DNA from: Gongronella butleri
Taxonomy: Eukaryota; Mucoromycota; Mucoromycetes; Mucorales; Cunninghamellaceae
DNA: 64,000 nucleotides
Direction of reading: 5' to 3'
Assembly (NCBI GenBank): GCA_025201375.1
Contig: JAIWZP010000009.1
Location: 62,001 to 126,000 of the forward strand
The notes beneath the pieces are model-generated. The model was not told where the DNA came from and searched no databases. It saw only the letters and a program-made list of their open reading frames with translations. Position numbers and translations under genes: made by a program. This document shows positions 1-11,049 of this stretch, one piece after another. The number at the start of each line of letters is the position of its first letter. Positions within the stretch are counted from its first letter, which is position 1.

Positions 1-898
1 GGTTTAAAAGTGTACAAACGATTCTAAAATTATGAAGTAGCTATAACAAGCGGATTTTGAAATAGACCAAAAAAGGGGTACCTGACGCATCACGCGACGC
101 GACGCGTACTCACGCGTATACAATGGCCTGTGGAGATGAATTGACATTATGAACACCATCTCCAAATTTTTTTGCAATGAATGTGATAGTATCCGATTGT
201 ACTCTGTAAACCAATTTCATGGTACTTGAATCACATCAGAGTTGTGACCGATTTTGTAAATCCGCACTGTGACGCGTCAGACGCGTCATACGACGCGATT
301 TCCCCAACATAATCTTTGTGCTCTAAATTTTTAATTAATAATTAATTAATAAAATCGCAACCAATCAAAAGCAGGCTATTCTAGCTCTTCAAATAAAATA
401 ATCACGGTGGTTTCAAGCCAACAAAATGGTTAAAATTACGGTACGTGCCAGAGATGAAAATCGCTATTCCAGACGCGTCTGACACGTGCACGCGTCACAG
501 TGGTATTTTACATTTATTGATCACAGCACCGATGTGATGCATGTTACATGAAATTGACTCATAGAATACAATCAGACACCATTGCACTCGTCTCAGAAAA
601 TTTTGGAGTTGGTGTTCATCATAATGTCATTTCATCTCCACAGGCCATTGTATACGCGTGAGTACGCGTCGCGTCGCGTGACGCGTCAGGTACCCCTTTT
701 TTGGTCTATTTCAAAATCCGCTTGTTATGGCTACTTCATAATTTTAGAATCGTTTTTACACTTTTAAACCATTGTTCCTACAAAATTTCATGTCATTGGA
801 GTCATTTTTGATCAATACAGAAGAGATTAACGTGATTAACTTGACAGCCACTTTGCAAAAAAATTGCCAGGGGGTAACTTTTTTTTGTCCGGGTACTG
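1..898. mobile_element. Foldback (long inverted repeat) element, copy A, truncated by window start
   Basis: The left part (about 1-290) is the reverse complement of the right part (about 480-770). Examples are the block around 119-170 (the 'ggcctgtggagatgaattga' stretch), repeated inverted near 600-650, and the ACGCGT-rich blocks at 88-120 and 655-690. The central loop (about 295-475) is A+T rich and not palindromic. The right end runs on to TTTTTTTGTCCGGGTACTG followed by TA, which matches the ends of the complete copy at 61476-62486. By comparison with that copy about 130 bp of the left end lie outside the window. No transposase is encoded, so it is a non-autonomous element. The ends resemble those of Tc1/mariner elements (inference). 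Confidence 0.85.
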
Positions 899-1442
899 TA
901 CCGTACAGTATTATGATTAGGATCGTCCTCGTTTTTCAAGATTAAACGCGAAAACGAAGCTCCACATTGCTATGATAAGTGAGGTCTGCCGCGCTGCTAC
1001 AGTGCGGCGCATCGCATTGACCGATTTATTACGTACATCCAAATGATCGACAAATAAAGCAAGGTACGTACCTAGACTTGAGGCACATTTGATAGGCAAA
1101 TCAGCCGAACGCGCGCTTTTTTTTTTTTTTTTTTTTTTTTTTGCACAACGCGGCACGCGTTTATCATATGTTGGGATCGGTCCAGAGCGCAGGGTGCTGC
1201 GCAGCACTTGAATCACGCGACACAAGCGCAAGATCAGTGTTGCAAGGTTGCACGGCGTCTAAAATTGGCTGCTTGCATGCAAAGCCAACAAAAAGTCAGA
1301 CAGAAGGCGCCTCCATGTCGTGTAACATGAGTGCAATCAAGGGGATTTGACAGACAACAGAAGGCCATTTTTATTTTTGGATACAAAGTAGAAAAATGAA
1401 AGCAGGACAGCGGGAAACGCGAGGGGGGGAATGAGTAATAAA
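899..1442. other. Intergenic spacer with T25 tract
   Basis: This lies between the foldback element and the 3' end of the VRG4-type gene. It contains a pure T run at about 1118-1142. I see no gene here; the short open frames are not supported by splice sites or recognisable protein. Confidence 0.6.
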
Positions 1443-2927
1443 TTATAGTTTTCCGTTGGCTTTTGCGGCGTCGGCGGCACTCTGGCTGGAGGCAGACATG
1501 GGAATGCTTTGGGAGGTGGAGGTATTGGACGGCTTGGAACCAAAGGTCTTTGCATAAGAGTACACCAGACCGGCCACAAAGCCCAGCGCAATGGCCGCAA
1601 CATTGGCAAATGTGGCAGGATCACCAAAGAACAAGATGCCAGACGCTGCGATGGGCAGCTTGTTGAGTGCGCCCACCATGCTGTACGTCGTCGAGCTGCG
1701 CAAAAGAGGAAAAAAATGAGCTGATGCCCGACACATTGATCGTTTTGCAATGAATGAGCAACTTACGACGTGGTGCGCACACACCAGGCAGAGGCATACG
1801 ACATGACAAAAGCAGAGACACCCGAGAACACCATGGCATAGATCATTTGCGCGCGGATCTCCTCAGGGCTGCGGGAAAAAAAAGTTTAGTCAATGCAAAC
1901 ATTTTTTTTTTTTTGAATTACAAAGTCTTGGCCAAATTCTCTGAGCTCCAATCTTCAAAGATGAAGCTGGGGATGATGAGCAAGGGGATGGACAGCAGGT
2001 TGTTGTAATAGACAGTGTCAAAATCCTTGAAATTGGTCATTTTGATCCGTTTGCGCATGTACAGCACAAATGCGGCGGAAGAAAAGCAGTTGCTGGCCAT
2101 CCAAAAGTAGCCGATCAGCGTCGAATCCAGGTCAATCAGTTCTTGCAACGCGGTGGAAATGTCGGACCAACCGGCAATGACGGACGAGCCGACCTGGTGA
2201 AAAAAAAACAAGATTCAGCTCATTGATCGCACCAAACCTTCAGCGACGTGTCTCTCATTTTTCTTTACCATGAGAACAAAGGCGAGAAGCATCTTGTCTG
2301 TGACGATGCTGCCAAACCAGAGGACCTCGCCATAGGCGATGAGGATGATGGTCAAGTTTTTAAAGACGGTGTAGATGGCGATGGGCAAGTATTGGAGCGA
2401 CTTTGAGCCGGTGTAGATCATCGCCACGAGGGCGGCGGCAATGGGCATCCACTTGCGCGCCTCATCCTTTTCAAAATCGCGGAACTTGATCAAATTCAAA
2501 AATTTGAAGATTTCTAGCAGCAAAACCGTGACAATGTTCTACAAGAAAATATAAAGGGCATCAGCCACGTTCCTGCCAATGGTCACATCCAATGGCTGGA
2601 GAATGATCGCCGCCGAAAACGAGGGCGATCCCCCTTATTGCACCATTTTTTTTTTCATTTTTTTCATAAATATATATATTTGTTTACCTGGATGGTCAAT
2701 AATAAAAAGTTCATGTTGAAGCCATAGCCGCTGAGAACATATTTGTTGGTCACGGTCATGAGAATGCTGGCAAAGCAGTAGCAGCCAATGGGCAGGGCGG
2801 CGCGGGCGCCCGGTGACAAGTTTACACGCGATGAGCCGACAATGGTTGACTGAGGCGACGACGAAGGGGGGCGGTCGTCCGGATCGTTGACAGACACTTT
2901 GCTATATTCAGGTTTCGATGACGACAT
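1443..2927 (-). CDS. VRG4: GDP-mannose transporter (VRG4/GMT family)
   Basis: Golgi nucleotide-sugar antiporter that imports GDP-mannose for protein and lipid mannosylation. There are five exons on the minus strand: 2688-2927, 2269-2538, 1922-2193, 1767-1868 and 1443-1695, all GT-AG with consistent phases. They give 378 aa, close to the usual size (yeast Vrg4 is about 337 aa). Visible family motifs are YYNN near residues 232-235 (FYNN in yeast) and GALNK near 303-307, the two GDP-mannose-binding motifs of Vrg4. About ten hydrophobic segments span the middle. The N-terminus is hydrophilic and Ser/Pro-rich, and the C-terminal tail is Ser/Ala-rich. The ATG at 2927 is the first in frame after a purine-rich leader. 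The gene is divergent from the ERMP1-like gene and shares a 568-bp promoter region with it. Identity is well supported by the two motifs. Confidence 0.93.
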
Positions 2928-3495
2928 GACAAATGAAGGGCAAAAAAATGGAGAAGTCTATGTAAAAGATGGGAAAGGGAGGGAGGGAGGGTAAGAAAAA
3001 AAAGACAGAGGGGAGGCAAAAATGATAAGAAAAAAGAAACAAACTAGTAAAACTCTAAACCCAGCAAGCAATGGCCTTTTGATAGTCTGAGAGATGAAGA
3101 AGTGTGGAGGAAGGAGAGGGGGGAGCGGAAGGGCTTGACAAGTTTAAGTGTGAGCAAAAGAAATGACACTTGAGAGAGCAAAGCCAAGAAAAAAAAGGAC
3201 TAAAAAATTGATCACCGTTCAAGGAATGAAAAAGGGAGTCGAGTTGGAGACAAAGCGCCGTGATTGGATGAGCGGCAAGTGATTGAATTGAATTGTGTCG
3301 GGAGAGGGCACTCTAAATGTTTTTTTTTTCTTCGCCGTGGCGATGCTGCAGATCCCAAATTAGGCAATGCTGTTGCTTTGCGCCCTCCAAAACTTCAGCA
3401 CGGTCGGCGAAACCTCAAAACCCGTCTGTCAGGGTCCTCTTTTGCTTTTGTTCCCTTTTCTTCTTTCTTTTTTTATTTTTTTTTTCTTTTCTTGG
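2928..3495. promoter_or_regulatory. Divergent promoter region, VRG4 / ERMP1-like
   Basis: A 568-bp spacer separates two divergent start codons. The VRG4 side is purine-rich on the plus strand (A/G runs 2940-3250). The other side has a long T/C tract just before the ATG at 3496, as do most start codons in this window. No clear TATA box was seen. Confidence 0.5.
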
Positions 3496-6400
3496 ATGGC
3501 CAGCAAAGACGCCGTCGCCTTTGAACCCGAGTACATGGCGAAATTGCATCCCGAGCCCGCTGCGCGTCGGTCTGGCGTGCTCTTGTCGTGGCTACGTCTT
3601 GCCGTCTATTGCTTCACTGCCATTTTTTTCTCGTATCAGCTGCACTACCGTGTGCCGGCACCAAAGACACACCGCGGCGTCAGCCCGGTCTCGCACCAAG
3701 CTGAGTTTTCAGAGTATAATGCGATGAGCACCATTTCTTACCTCAGCGACACAATTGGCTATCGTAAGAATGCCACCGTTTGGCTTTTTTTCACGTGTAT
3801 GCTGATTTATTTTATTATCAATAGGCATCGTCGGCACGGTCGAGGAACATCAGACCGCCGTGTACCTCAAAAACATCATCCGCGACTATCAAAAGAATGC
3901 GGCTGTCGTCCCTGGGGCGCCTAAATTCGAGATGTGGGCGCAACACGAGACTGGCACGCATCGGTTCGACATCATGGATCACAGTAAGACTTTTTTAATT
4001 AAATAGCGGGGGGGGGTTGTCAGGGGGAAAAAAGAGGGCAAATTGAACCATTCTCATTTTTTGTCATAGTGGTGCTCAAGGCTTATACAAACATCACGAA
4101 CATCATTGTGCGTCTGTCGTGCCCTGAGAACGACTTCACGCTGGGCACCGAGCGTCAATGCGAACAGGACGCCGTGCTCGTCAATTCGCATTTTGATACC
4201 ACATTGGGATCACCTGGTGCGACCGATGATGGCTCTGGCACCGCCGTCATGCTTGAGATCATCCGTGTCATGAGCCAACGTGACTGGTCTGGGTATCGCA
4301 ACTCGGTGGTCTTTTGTAAGTTGTCAGCTGGCCCCTCGGCCTCGTCCCTTTTTTTTTTTTTTTTTTTGAGCTCATTTTTTGTGTTTTAGTGTTCAATGGC
4401 GCCGAAGAGTCACTCCAGGACGCGTCTCATGCGTTCATCACGATGCACGACTTGAAGGACACGTAAGCTTAGCTCGGGGGGACAGGGGGGAAAGGGAAGA
4501 AAAAGGGGATTTGGGGCTGTCAGGGGTGTGCACAAGGGAAGCAAGGGGGCTTGCCAGAGGAAATTGAAGGCGTAAACAATTCACACTTTATTTTTTATAG
4601 CATCAAGTCGGTGGTGAACATTGATGCGTGTGGAACGACGGGCCGCGAGATCTTGTTTCAGGCCAATTCTCGGGAAATGATCGAAGCTTATAAGCATGCT
4701 CCCTATCCGCATGGCACGGTCATGGTACAGCGCAAGGGCTGAGAAAGGAAGGGGGGACAGGGGAGGGGGTCGGTCACATGGCTCATGCAGAAAGGCGACT
4801 GACAACTTTTTTTTTTTTTTTTTTTTACCTTTTTTAGGCGAATGATGTGTTCCGCACGGGTTTGATTCTCTCGGACACGGATTTCCGGCAATTCGTGCAA
4901 TATGGCAACCTGACGGGCATCGACATGGCCATTTACAAGAATTCATATCTCTATCACACGCATCTTGACGTGTCGCAGCATCTGGAGCCTGGCGCCATCC
5001 AGCATCTCGGCGAAAACACGCTTGCCATTCTCGATCATCTTGCCAAAAACACGTCCCTGGCCAATATTGAGCCCACGAGCGAAATGGTCTTTTTTGACGT
5101 CCATGGTAAACCAAAAAAAAAAAAAAAAACCGACGCGACGCTCTCATCACGTTGCCTTTTTCTAAAAATTAGGCGTCTTATTCTTGGTGTACACGTGGGC
5201 GACGGCCTTCCGCATCCAGATGGTGACGGTGGTGCTTGTTTACGTGTATCTTGGGTTTGTGATCCATCGCACGAGCAAGCAATCGCCGTATCGGTCTGTG
5301 GGCGTGCTTTTGGCGTCTTACGCGCGCTCAATTGTGTCTGTGTGGGCGAGTGGCACGACGGCACTTGTGCTGCCGATCAGCGTCGCGCTCTTCTTGATGT
5401 CGGACGTGATTAATCGACACATGGCGTGGTTTAGGCACGAATGGTATGGCATGCTGATTTTTGTGCCAATGGGGCTGATTGGCTCGTATGGTGTGCAGGC
5501 GCTGTTTTACAAACTTCCTGGCCCGCAGCACGTGGACATGGAATATGGCGTGTTCAATTCCATGGTGGCCGCATTTGCAGGCATGACGTTCATCACGACG
5601 CTCACAGGGATGGCCAGCTCGTATGTTTTGTGGGTGTATTGCTCCGTGCTCTTTGTGGCTGCTCTCATCAACGAATTCGCGCTCAAACCCTCTGCGTCGC
5701 GCGCCAAACAAGGCACGCCAAAGATCCACACGCTCACGTACCTCATTGCCGCGTTCCCGCTCGCATTCATCTACAGCGACAACGTGTTTGCACTCATTGA
5801 CATTTTCGTCCCATTGACCGGCCGCATGGGCATCGACACACCCGTCGACGTGATCATTTCTATCATCTTTGGCTCCATCGCCTACATGTTTTGCTTGCCC
5901 GCACTCGCACACATCCATCGCTATGGCCAACGCGTCTTGTCCAAGATCCTCGTCATTTTGGTTCTTTTCCAGGTGTCTATTCTCGCGCTCGTCGTTGTGT
6001 GCGGTGGCTCCCCTGGCGGCTGGGCTTTCCCCTATGACGAAATGCATCCCAAGCGCCTGTAGGTCGAAAAAAATGGGAAGAACGACAAAAAAAAACATCA
6101 ATTCCTCATTTTTTCCCTTTTTTCTTTCTTTTTAGGTTCATCCAACATCTGAAGAACCTGACATCGGGGGAGTCGTACGTGTCTGTGGCGGAAGCGGACC
6201 ACGGGCCATATATCAACAGTGTGCTGGACGCAATGGAGCAAGAATTGGCGGTTTCGCGTGAAGAGCGTACGGGCATCTATGGATTGCAAGACTGGGATTC
6301 GATTTATCCTTTCAGCCACTTTTTGGGCGGGTACCGGTTCAACACGGCGCCATACATCCGCACGCATACGACGGATGTCAAGATGGCTCGCGGCGAAAAG

Positions 6401-6868
6401 CCTCTGTTGGATGCGCACGACGGCGTGTTCCCCGTGCTGACGGTGCACAATGACCGGTACGATGCCGAGACGGGCGTGCGGTCGCTGTCGATCTACAGCA
6501 TGTCGCCATCGTACACGTGGACCGTGATTTCCTTTGACGCACACGTGGTCGATTGGAGCATCCGTGACGAGCAGCCATTGGCGCGCCCGGCGCGCTACGT
6601 GGTGCGTCACGTGAACGGATATGCGGGTGACAATGGCTGGAAGCTTGATGTGTCGGTCATCGTGCCCGAGGAAGAGCGCGCGCTTGCCGAAAAGGGCGAA
6701 TGGAAATTGCGTGTCGAATTCACCGCACTCGAAGGCGAAAACTTCGCCGGCCGTGAGCAGGAGCGCCTGGTCGGTGGCGTCGGCATGCTCGGCGTCGTCA
6801 AGCGCATCTTACCCGAGTGGACAACCACCACCTGGCTCAGCACCGTCGTGCAAGACTGGCATCTCTAG
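3496..6868 (+). CDS. ERMP1: M28-family membrane metallopeptidase (ERMP1 / PFF1-like)
   Basis: Multi-spanning zinc peptidase of the ER or vacuole membrane, peptidase family M28. Eight exons: 3496-3763, 3825-3983, 4070-4315, 4390-4462, 4601-4724, 4838-5105, 5173-6058 and 6136-6868, giving 918 aa (human ERMP1 904, yeast Pff1 976). One N-terminal membrane segment lies near residues 35-53. The peptidase domain follows, with SHFDT (first zinc His, about 182), GATDDGSG (bridging Asp), FNGAEES (catalytic Glu, about 225-231) and YHTHLD (last zinc His, about 331). About eight membrane helices then fill roughly 365-600, and a soluble C-terminal lumenal domain follows. The C-terminal part, with its FPYDE and PKR-FIQH region, resembles ERMP1 somewhat more than Pff1; substrate and exact compartment are unknown. 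All catalytic residues appear intact. Confidence 0.9.
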
Positions 6869-7197
6869 ACTTTTTCTCTTTGATACCATTTTTTCCGTTT
6901 TTTTTCCTCCTCTTCTTCCTTTGTAATCGCAAACTTCATGATATCTACTTTTTTTTTGCAATTAAACAAGAGTAGAGGGTCATGGGCCCTCTTTTACCTC
7001 ATCATTTCAGCAAATTGGATTAAACAAAAAACAATTTGGTCCCGCTTCTAGTATAAGAGCGGTCAACAAAATTCGAAACCAGCTGGAAATGCCAAATATC
7101 AAAACTGATATGATAAAAGCAGCATTTATAATATGACACGAACTAAATGGATGAGAAATGATGTCCAAGTGCACCTCTTTTCACGTTTCACTTGGAG
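6869..7197. other. 3' flank of ERMP1-like gene
   Basis: A T-rich 3' untranslated region is followed by A+T-rich DNA leading into the satellite array. No gene was seen. Confidence 0.5.
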
Positions 7198-9560
7198 TGA
7201 GTGATCCGATATCCAGAAAAACTTGGAATCAACGAAGTTATGAGTCGACTATCCTTTGTTCTAAATTTGGAGTCATGCGGTCAGGCTCAAACCGAGAAAC
7301 GCGTAAAATATTATTTTGGCTCTGTTTTTCACTAGCAAACATGAATATCGAGGTTTCTAAAGACTGAGTGATCCGATTTGCGAAAAAACTTGAAGTAATC
7401 GAGGTTTTGGGGTAGTATCCGCTGGTTTAATTTTGCAGCCACGCGGTCAGGCTCATTGTGAGAAACGCGTAAAATATTATTTTGGCGCTGGGTTTCACTA
7501 CCAAACACGAATCTCGAGGTTTCTCGCGACTAAGTGATCCGATTCGTGAGAAAAATTAACATCGCTGAAGAATGGGGTCTACCATTATATGGTCCAAATT
7601 TGGGGCTAGATGAGCAAGTTTCTGAGGTAGCGCCAGTTTCACAGGCGTAAAAGGGGTAATATCAGCACCATTTGGACTTGTACCGCGGCAACGGCTGAGC
7701 GCCCCGGCGCGCGAGACACTTCAAATGAATTGGCGGCCAAACGCGGTAAAAGAGCTTGTGGCTTTGAGACATCGCGCCAGGTTTTGGGCGAGTTAGCCTT
7801 CAAGGGAACGTTTTGGTCCTACTTGGCGCTGAAATTATGAAAACTACGTTTTCTCAGGACTGAGTGATCCGATTTCTAAAAAAACTTGGAATCGTTGCAG
7901 TTTTGAGTCAATTATCCACTGATCTAATTTTGGAGCCCTATGGTCAGGCTCATCGGGAGAAACGCGTAAAATATTGTTGTTCGCTGGAGTTTCACTACCA
8001 AACGCGAATTTCGGGCTTTCTCGCGACTGAGTGATCGGATTCGCGAAAAAACTTAATAACGCCGAAGAAGTAGGTCTACGATCAACTGGTCCAAATTTGG
8101 GACCAGACGAGCGAGTTTCTGAGAAAGCGCCAGTTTCACAGGCGTAAATGGGCTAAGATCAGCACCATTTTGTCTCGTACCGTGACAATGGCCGAGCGCC
8201 GCGACACGTGAGTCACCTCAAATGAATTAGTGGTCAAACGCGGCCAAAGCGCTTGTGGTTTGGGGATATCGCTTCAAGTTTTCGGCGACTTAGCCTTGAG
8301 GAGTCGTTTTGATTCTGGTTTGGCCCTGATTTTATGCAAATGCGTTTTTCTCAGGACAGAGTGATTCGATATGCGGAAAAACTTGGAATCATTGAAGTTT
8401 CGAGTCGAGCATCCACTGGTCCAAATTTGGCACCATATGTTCAGGGTCATCGGTAGAAACGCGTAAAATATTGTTTTGCGCTGGGATTTCACTACCAAAC
8501 ACGAATCACGAGCTTTCTCGCGACTGAGTGATCCGATTCGCGAAAAAATGTAACAACATTGATGGATTGGGTCTACCATCAATTGGTCCAAATTTGGGAC
8601 TAGATGAGCGGGTTTCTAAGAAAGCACCAGGTTCATAGGCGTAAATGGGGTACGATCAGCAACATGTTGTCTCGTACTGCGGCAACAGCTGAGCGCCTCC
8701 ACACGTAACTCACCTCAAATGCATTGGTGGTCAAACGCGGTAAAAGCGCTTGTGGTTTGGGGATATCGCTTCACGTTTTCGGCGAGTTAGCCTTGAGGGA
8801 TCTTTTGGATCCTAGTTTGGCCCTAATTTTATGAAAAATGCATTTTCTCAGGACAGAGCGATCCGATCTGTGAAAAAACTTGACATTATCGGATTTTTGA
8901 GTCCAGTATCCACTGACCAGAATTTGGAGTCAGATAATCAGCCTCATCGAGAAAAACGCGTAAAATATTATTTTGCGCTGGGGTTTCACTAGCAAACACG
9001 GATCTCGAGATTTCTCACAACTGAGTGATCCGATTCGCGAAAAAACGTAACAACGACGAAGAACTGGGTTTATCATCAACTGATCCAAATTTGAGACCAG
9101 ATGAGCGAGTTTCTGAGGAAGCGCCAGTTCCATAGGCGTAAATGGGGTACGATCATCAGCATTTTGTCTCGTACCACGGCAACGGCTGAGCACCCCGACG
9201 CTCAAGACACCTCAAATGAATCAGCGGGCAAACGCGGTAAAAGCGCTTTTGATTTGGGGATATCGCGTCAGTTTTTCGGCGAGTTAGCCTTCAGGGATCG
9301 TTTTGGCTGTGTTTTGGCCTTGAATTTACGAAAAATGCATTTTCTCAGGGACAAGCGATCCGATCACTGAAAAAACATGATAAATTTGGAGTAATGTGTT
9401 CAGCATCCTCTAGCTCAAATATAGGACCCGATGAACAAGATCCAGAGAACACGCCCAGCCAAAGTGGGGTAAGGGTTTGTCCATTTTGGTAGCGTATGCG
9501 ACAAGGGCCCAATGTATCGACGCGCGAGTCACTTTAAATGAATCTGTGACCAATGGCAAA
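7198..9560. repeat. Tandem satellite array, 497-bp unit, about 4.5 diverged copies
   Basis: The motif CAGGCGTAA or TAGGCGTAA recurs at 7641, 8138, 8635 and 9132, exactly 497 bp apart. A second marker, TGAGTGATCCGAT and variants, occurs at 7198, 7365, 7531, 7861, 8028, 8357, 8525, 8854, 9022 and 9351, with alternating spacings of about 167 and 330 (2 x 165). Each unit therefore holds two recognisably related segments of about 166 bp plus a third of the same length that lacks the marker. The copies are clearly diverged and the last one decays after 9400. There is no coding potential in any frame. Confidence 0.88.
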
Positions 9561-10005
9561 GATTTGGAGATAGATCCATCCATGAATCATGATGGTTTGC
9601 CGTGCCTAACATTGAATTTGTGAAAATCCATGAAAAAGACGACGAGTTTTTTGACAATTAATTATTTTATGGTCGAATTGAGGTCAGGTTATTACTGTTT
9701 TGTTCAATGAGACGCACAGGCTGGCCAGTGTTGTATCAAAGCGTGCAAAAATGGACGGTTTTACCATAAATGCATATCTATGGTAATTAATAGTGTCGAT
9801 GACACGCCTTGATCTTGCCGATGATGGGGAAGCGAGACCATTGAAAAAAAAGGCACAAAAAAGTGGCAAGAAAAATACGCAGAGCGCGGATTATGGACGT
9901 GGGCCATTTTCGGATCAAAAACGGGGGAGCGGCGGTCTTTTCTTTTTTGCTTTTCTTTTCTTTCGCTTCTTCCACTCCTTTTTTTTTTTTTTTTCCCTCC
10001 TCATC
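9561..10005. other. Spacer and promoter region of the p24 gene
   Basis: Single-copy-looking DNA runs from the end of the satellite to the p24 start codon. The last 60 bp before the ATG at 10006 are a T/C tract. No gene was seen. Confidence 0.5.
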
Positions 10006-10722
10006 ATGGCACTCTGGACGTGTGTGCTCGGTGTGCTTTTTGTCACTCTTTGCTGTTTATCGCAAGTGCGCGCGGTGGCACTGACATACAATATGCAGGC
10101 CAACGAGAACGCGTGCTTTTACACGTCGACGGATGTCCCGGGCAAAAAGATTGGGTTCTACTTTGCAGTAAGTCTTTTTTTTTGCTCCATCTCTGCAATT
10201 GGCCATTGACAATTGATCATTGACGCGCGTGGGTTTTAGGTACAATCGGGCGGTGCCTTTGATATTGATTACTCTGTGGTTGATCCGCGCGGACAGACAG
10301 TGCTGGACGGCCAGGGCGAGCGACAAGGCGACTATGTGTTTACGGCGAACTTTGTGGGCGAATACTCGTTTTGTTTCTCGAATGGCATGTCCACTTTTGC
10401 CGAAAAGCTCGTCGATTTTGAAATTGGATTGGAACACGAGCTTCGACCAAACTTTGCCAAGGCGGTGGAAGGCAGCCAGCAGCCTGAGACGCTGAGCCAG
10501 ATGGAGGAGTCGCTGTTCCGCCTGTCCGGCGCGCTCACCAACATTGCGCGCACGCAAAAGTACTTTAGGACACGCGAAAACCGCAATTTCAGCACCGTCG
10601 TCTCCACGGAACAGCGCATCTTTTGGTTCGCGTCGCTCGAGTCCATTGCCATTGTCACCATGGCGGCTCTCCAAGTGTTTGTAGTGCGCAACTTTTTCAA
10701 TGTCAAAAAGGGTGGCGTGTAG
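10006..10722 (+). CDS. p24 / emp24-gp25L family cargo receptor (TMED-type)
   Basis: Type I membrane protein of COPI/COPII vesicles that cycles between ER and Golgi and helps select cargo. Two exons (10006-10167, 10240-10722) encode 214 aa, the normal family length. A signal peptide occupies residues 1 to about 23. The GOLD domain follows, with its paired cysteines in ENACFY and YSFCFSN. A predicted coiled-coil region covers about 120-175 (RTRENRNFSTV), and one transmembrane helix lies near 180-202. The cytosolic tail begins VVRNFF, the diaromatic COPII signal, and ends KKGGV rather than a terminal KKXX. The RTRENRNF segment recalls the yeast Erp2/3/4 group, but I cannot settle the subfamily. 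An AATAAA signal lies at 10733-10738. Confidence 0.9.
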
Positions 10723-11049
10723 AAAAGACATCAATAAAATAAAAGTTTTTCCATACAAATCAAACTACCAATGCAATGGGAGTCGAGGCGTGTCAAGGCC
10801 AGTTGGCTGGCAACTGATTGAAATCGCGGTCGGGGCTAGAATTATAAGAGCGCTTGGTCCCCTTTTTTTTTTTTTTTTTTTTGTTCTCCACTTTTTTCTT
10901 CTTGTCTTGCATCGCCTTTTTTTTTTTCCTTGTTGCTAGGGTTCCTTTCTGCTCTGCCTTGCTTGTTCGACAGGTACAGAGGGTGGAAAAGGGAAGCAAT
11001 TGGGCTGAATGAGTGATTTTTTTGTTGTAGATACGCCTCTTTCTATTGA
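10723..11049. other. Spacer between p24 and the UNC80-like gene
   Basis: A 327-bp spacer. It contains the p24 polyadenylation signal, a T tract (about 10863-10882) and a TATAAG-like element near 10843, about 200 bp before the next ATG. No gene was seen. Confidence 0.5.

Noticed and set aside
5328..6101. 257-codon open frame on the minus strand
   Set aside because: It is the antisense shadow of ERMP1-like exon 7; composition is His/Arg-rich and follows the coding strand's codon pattern.
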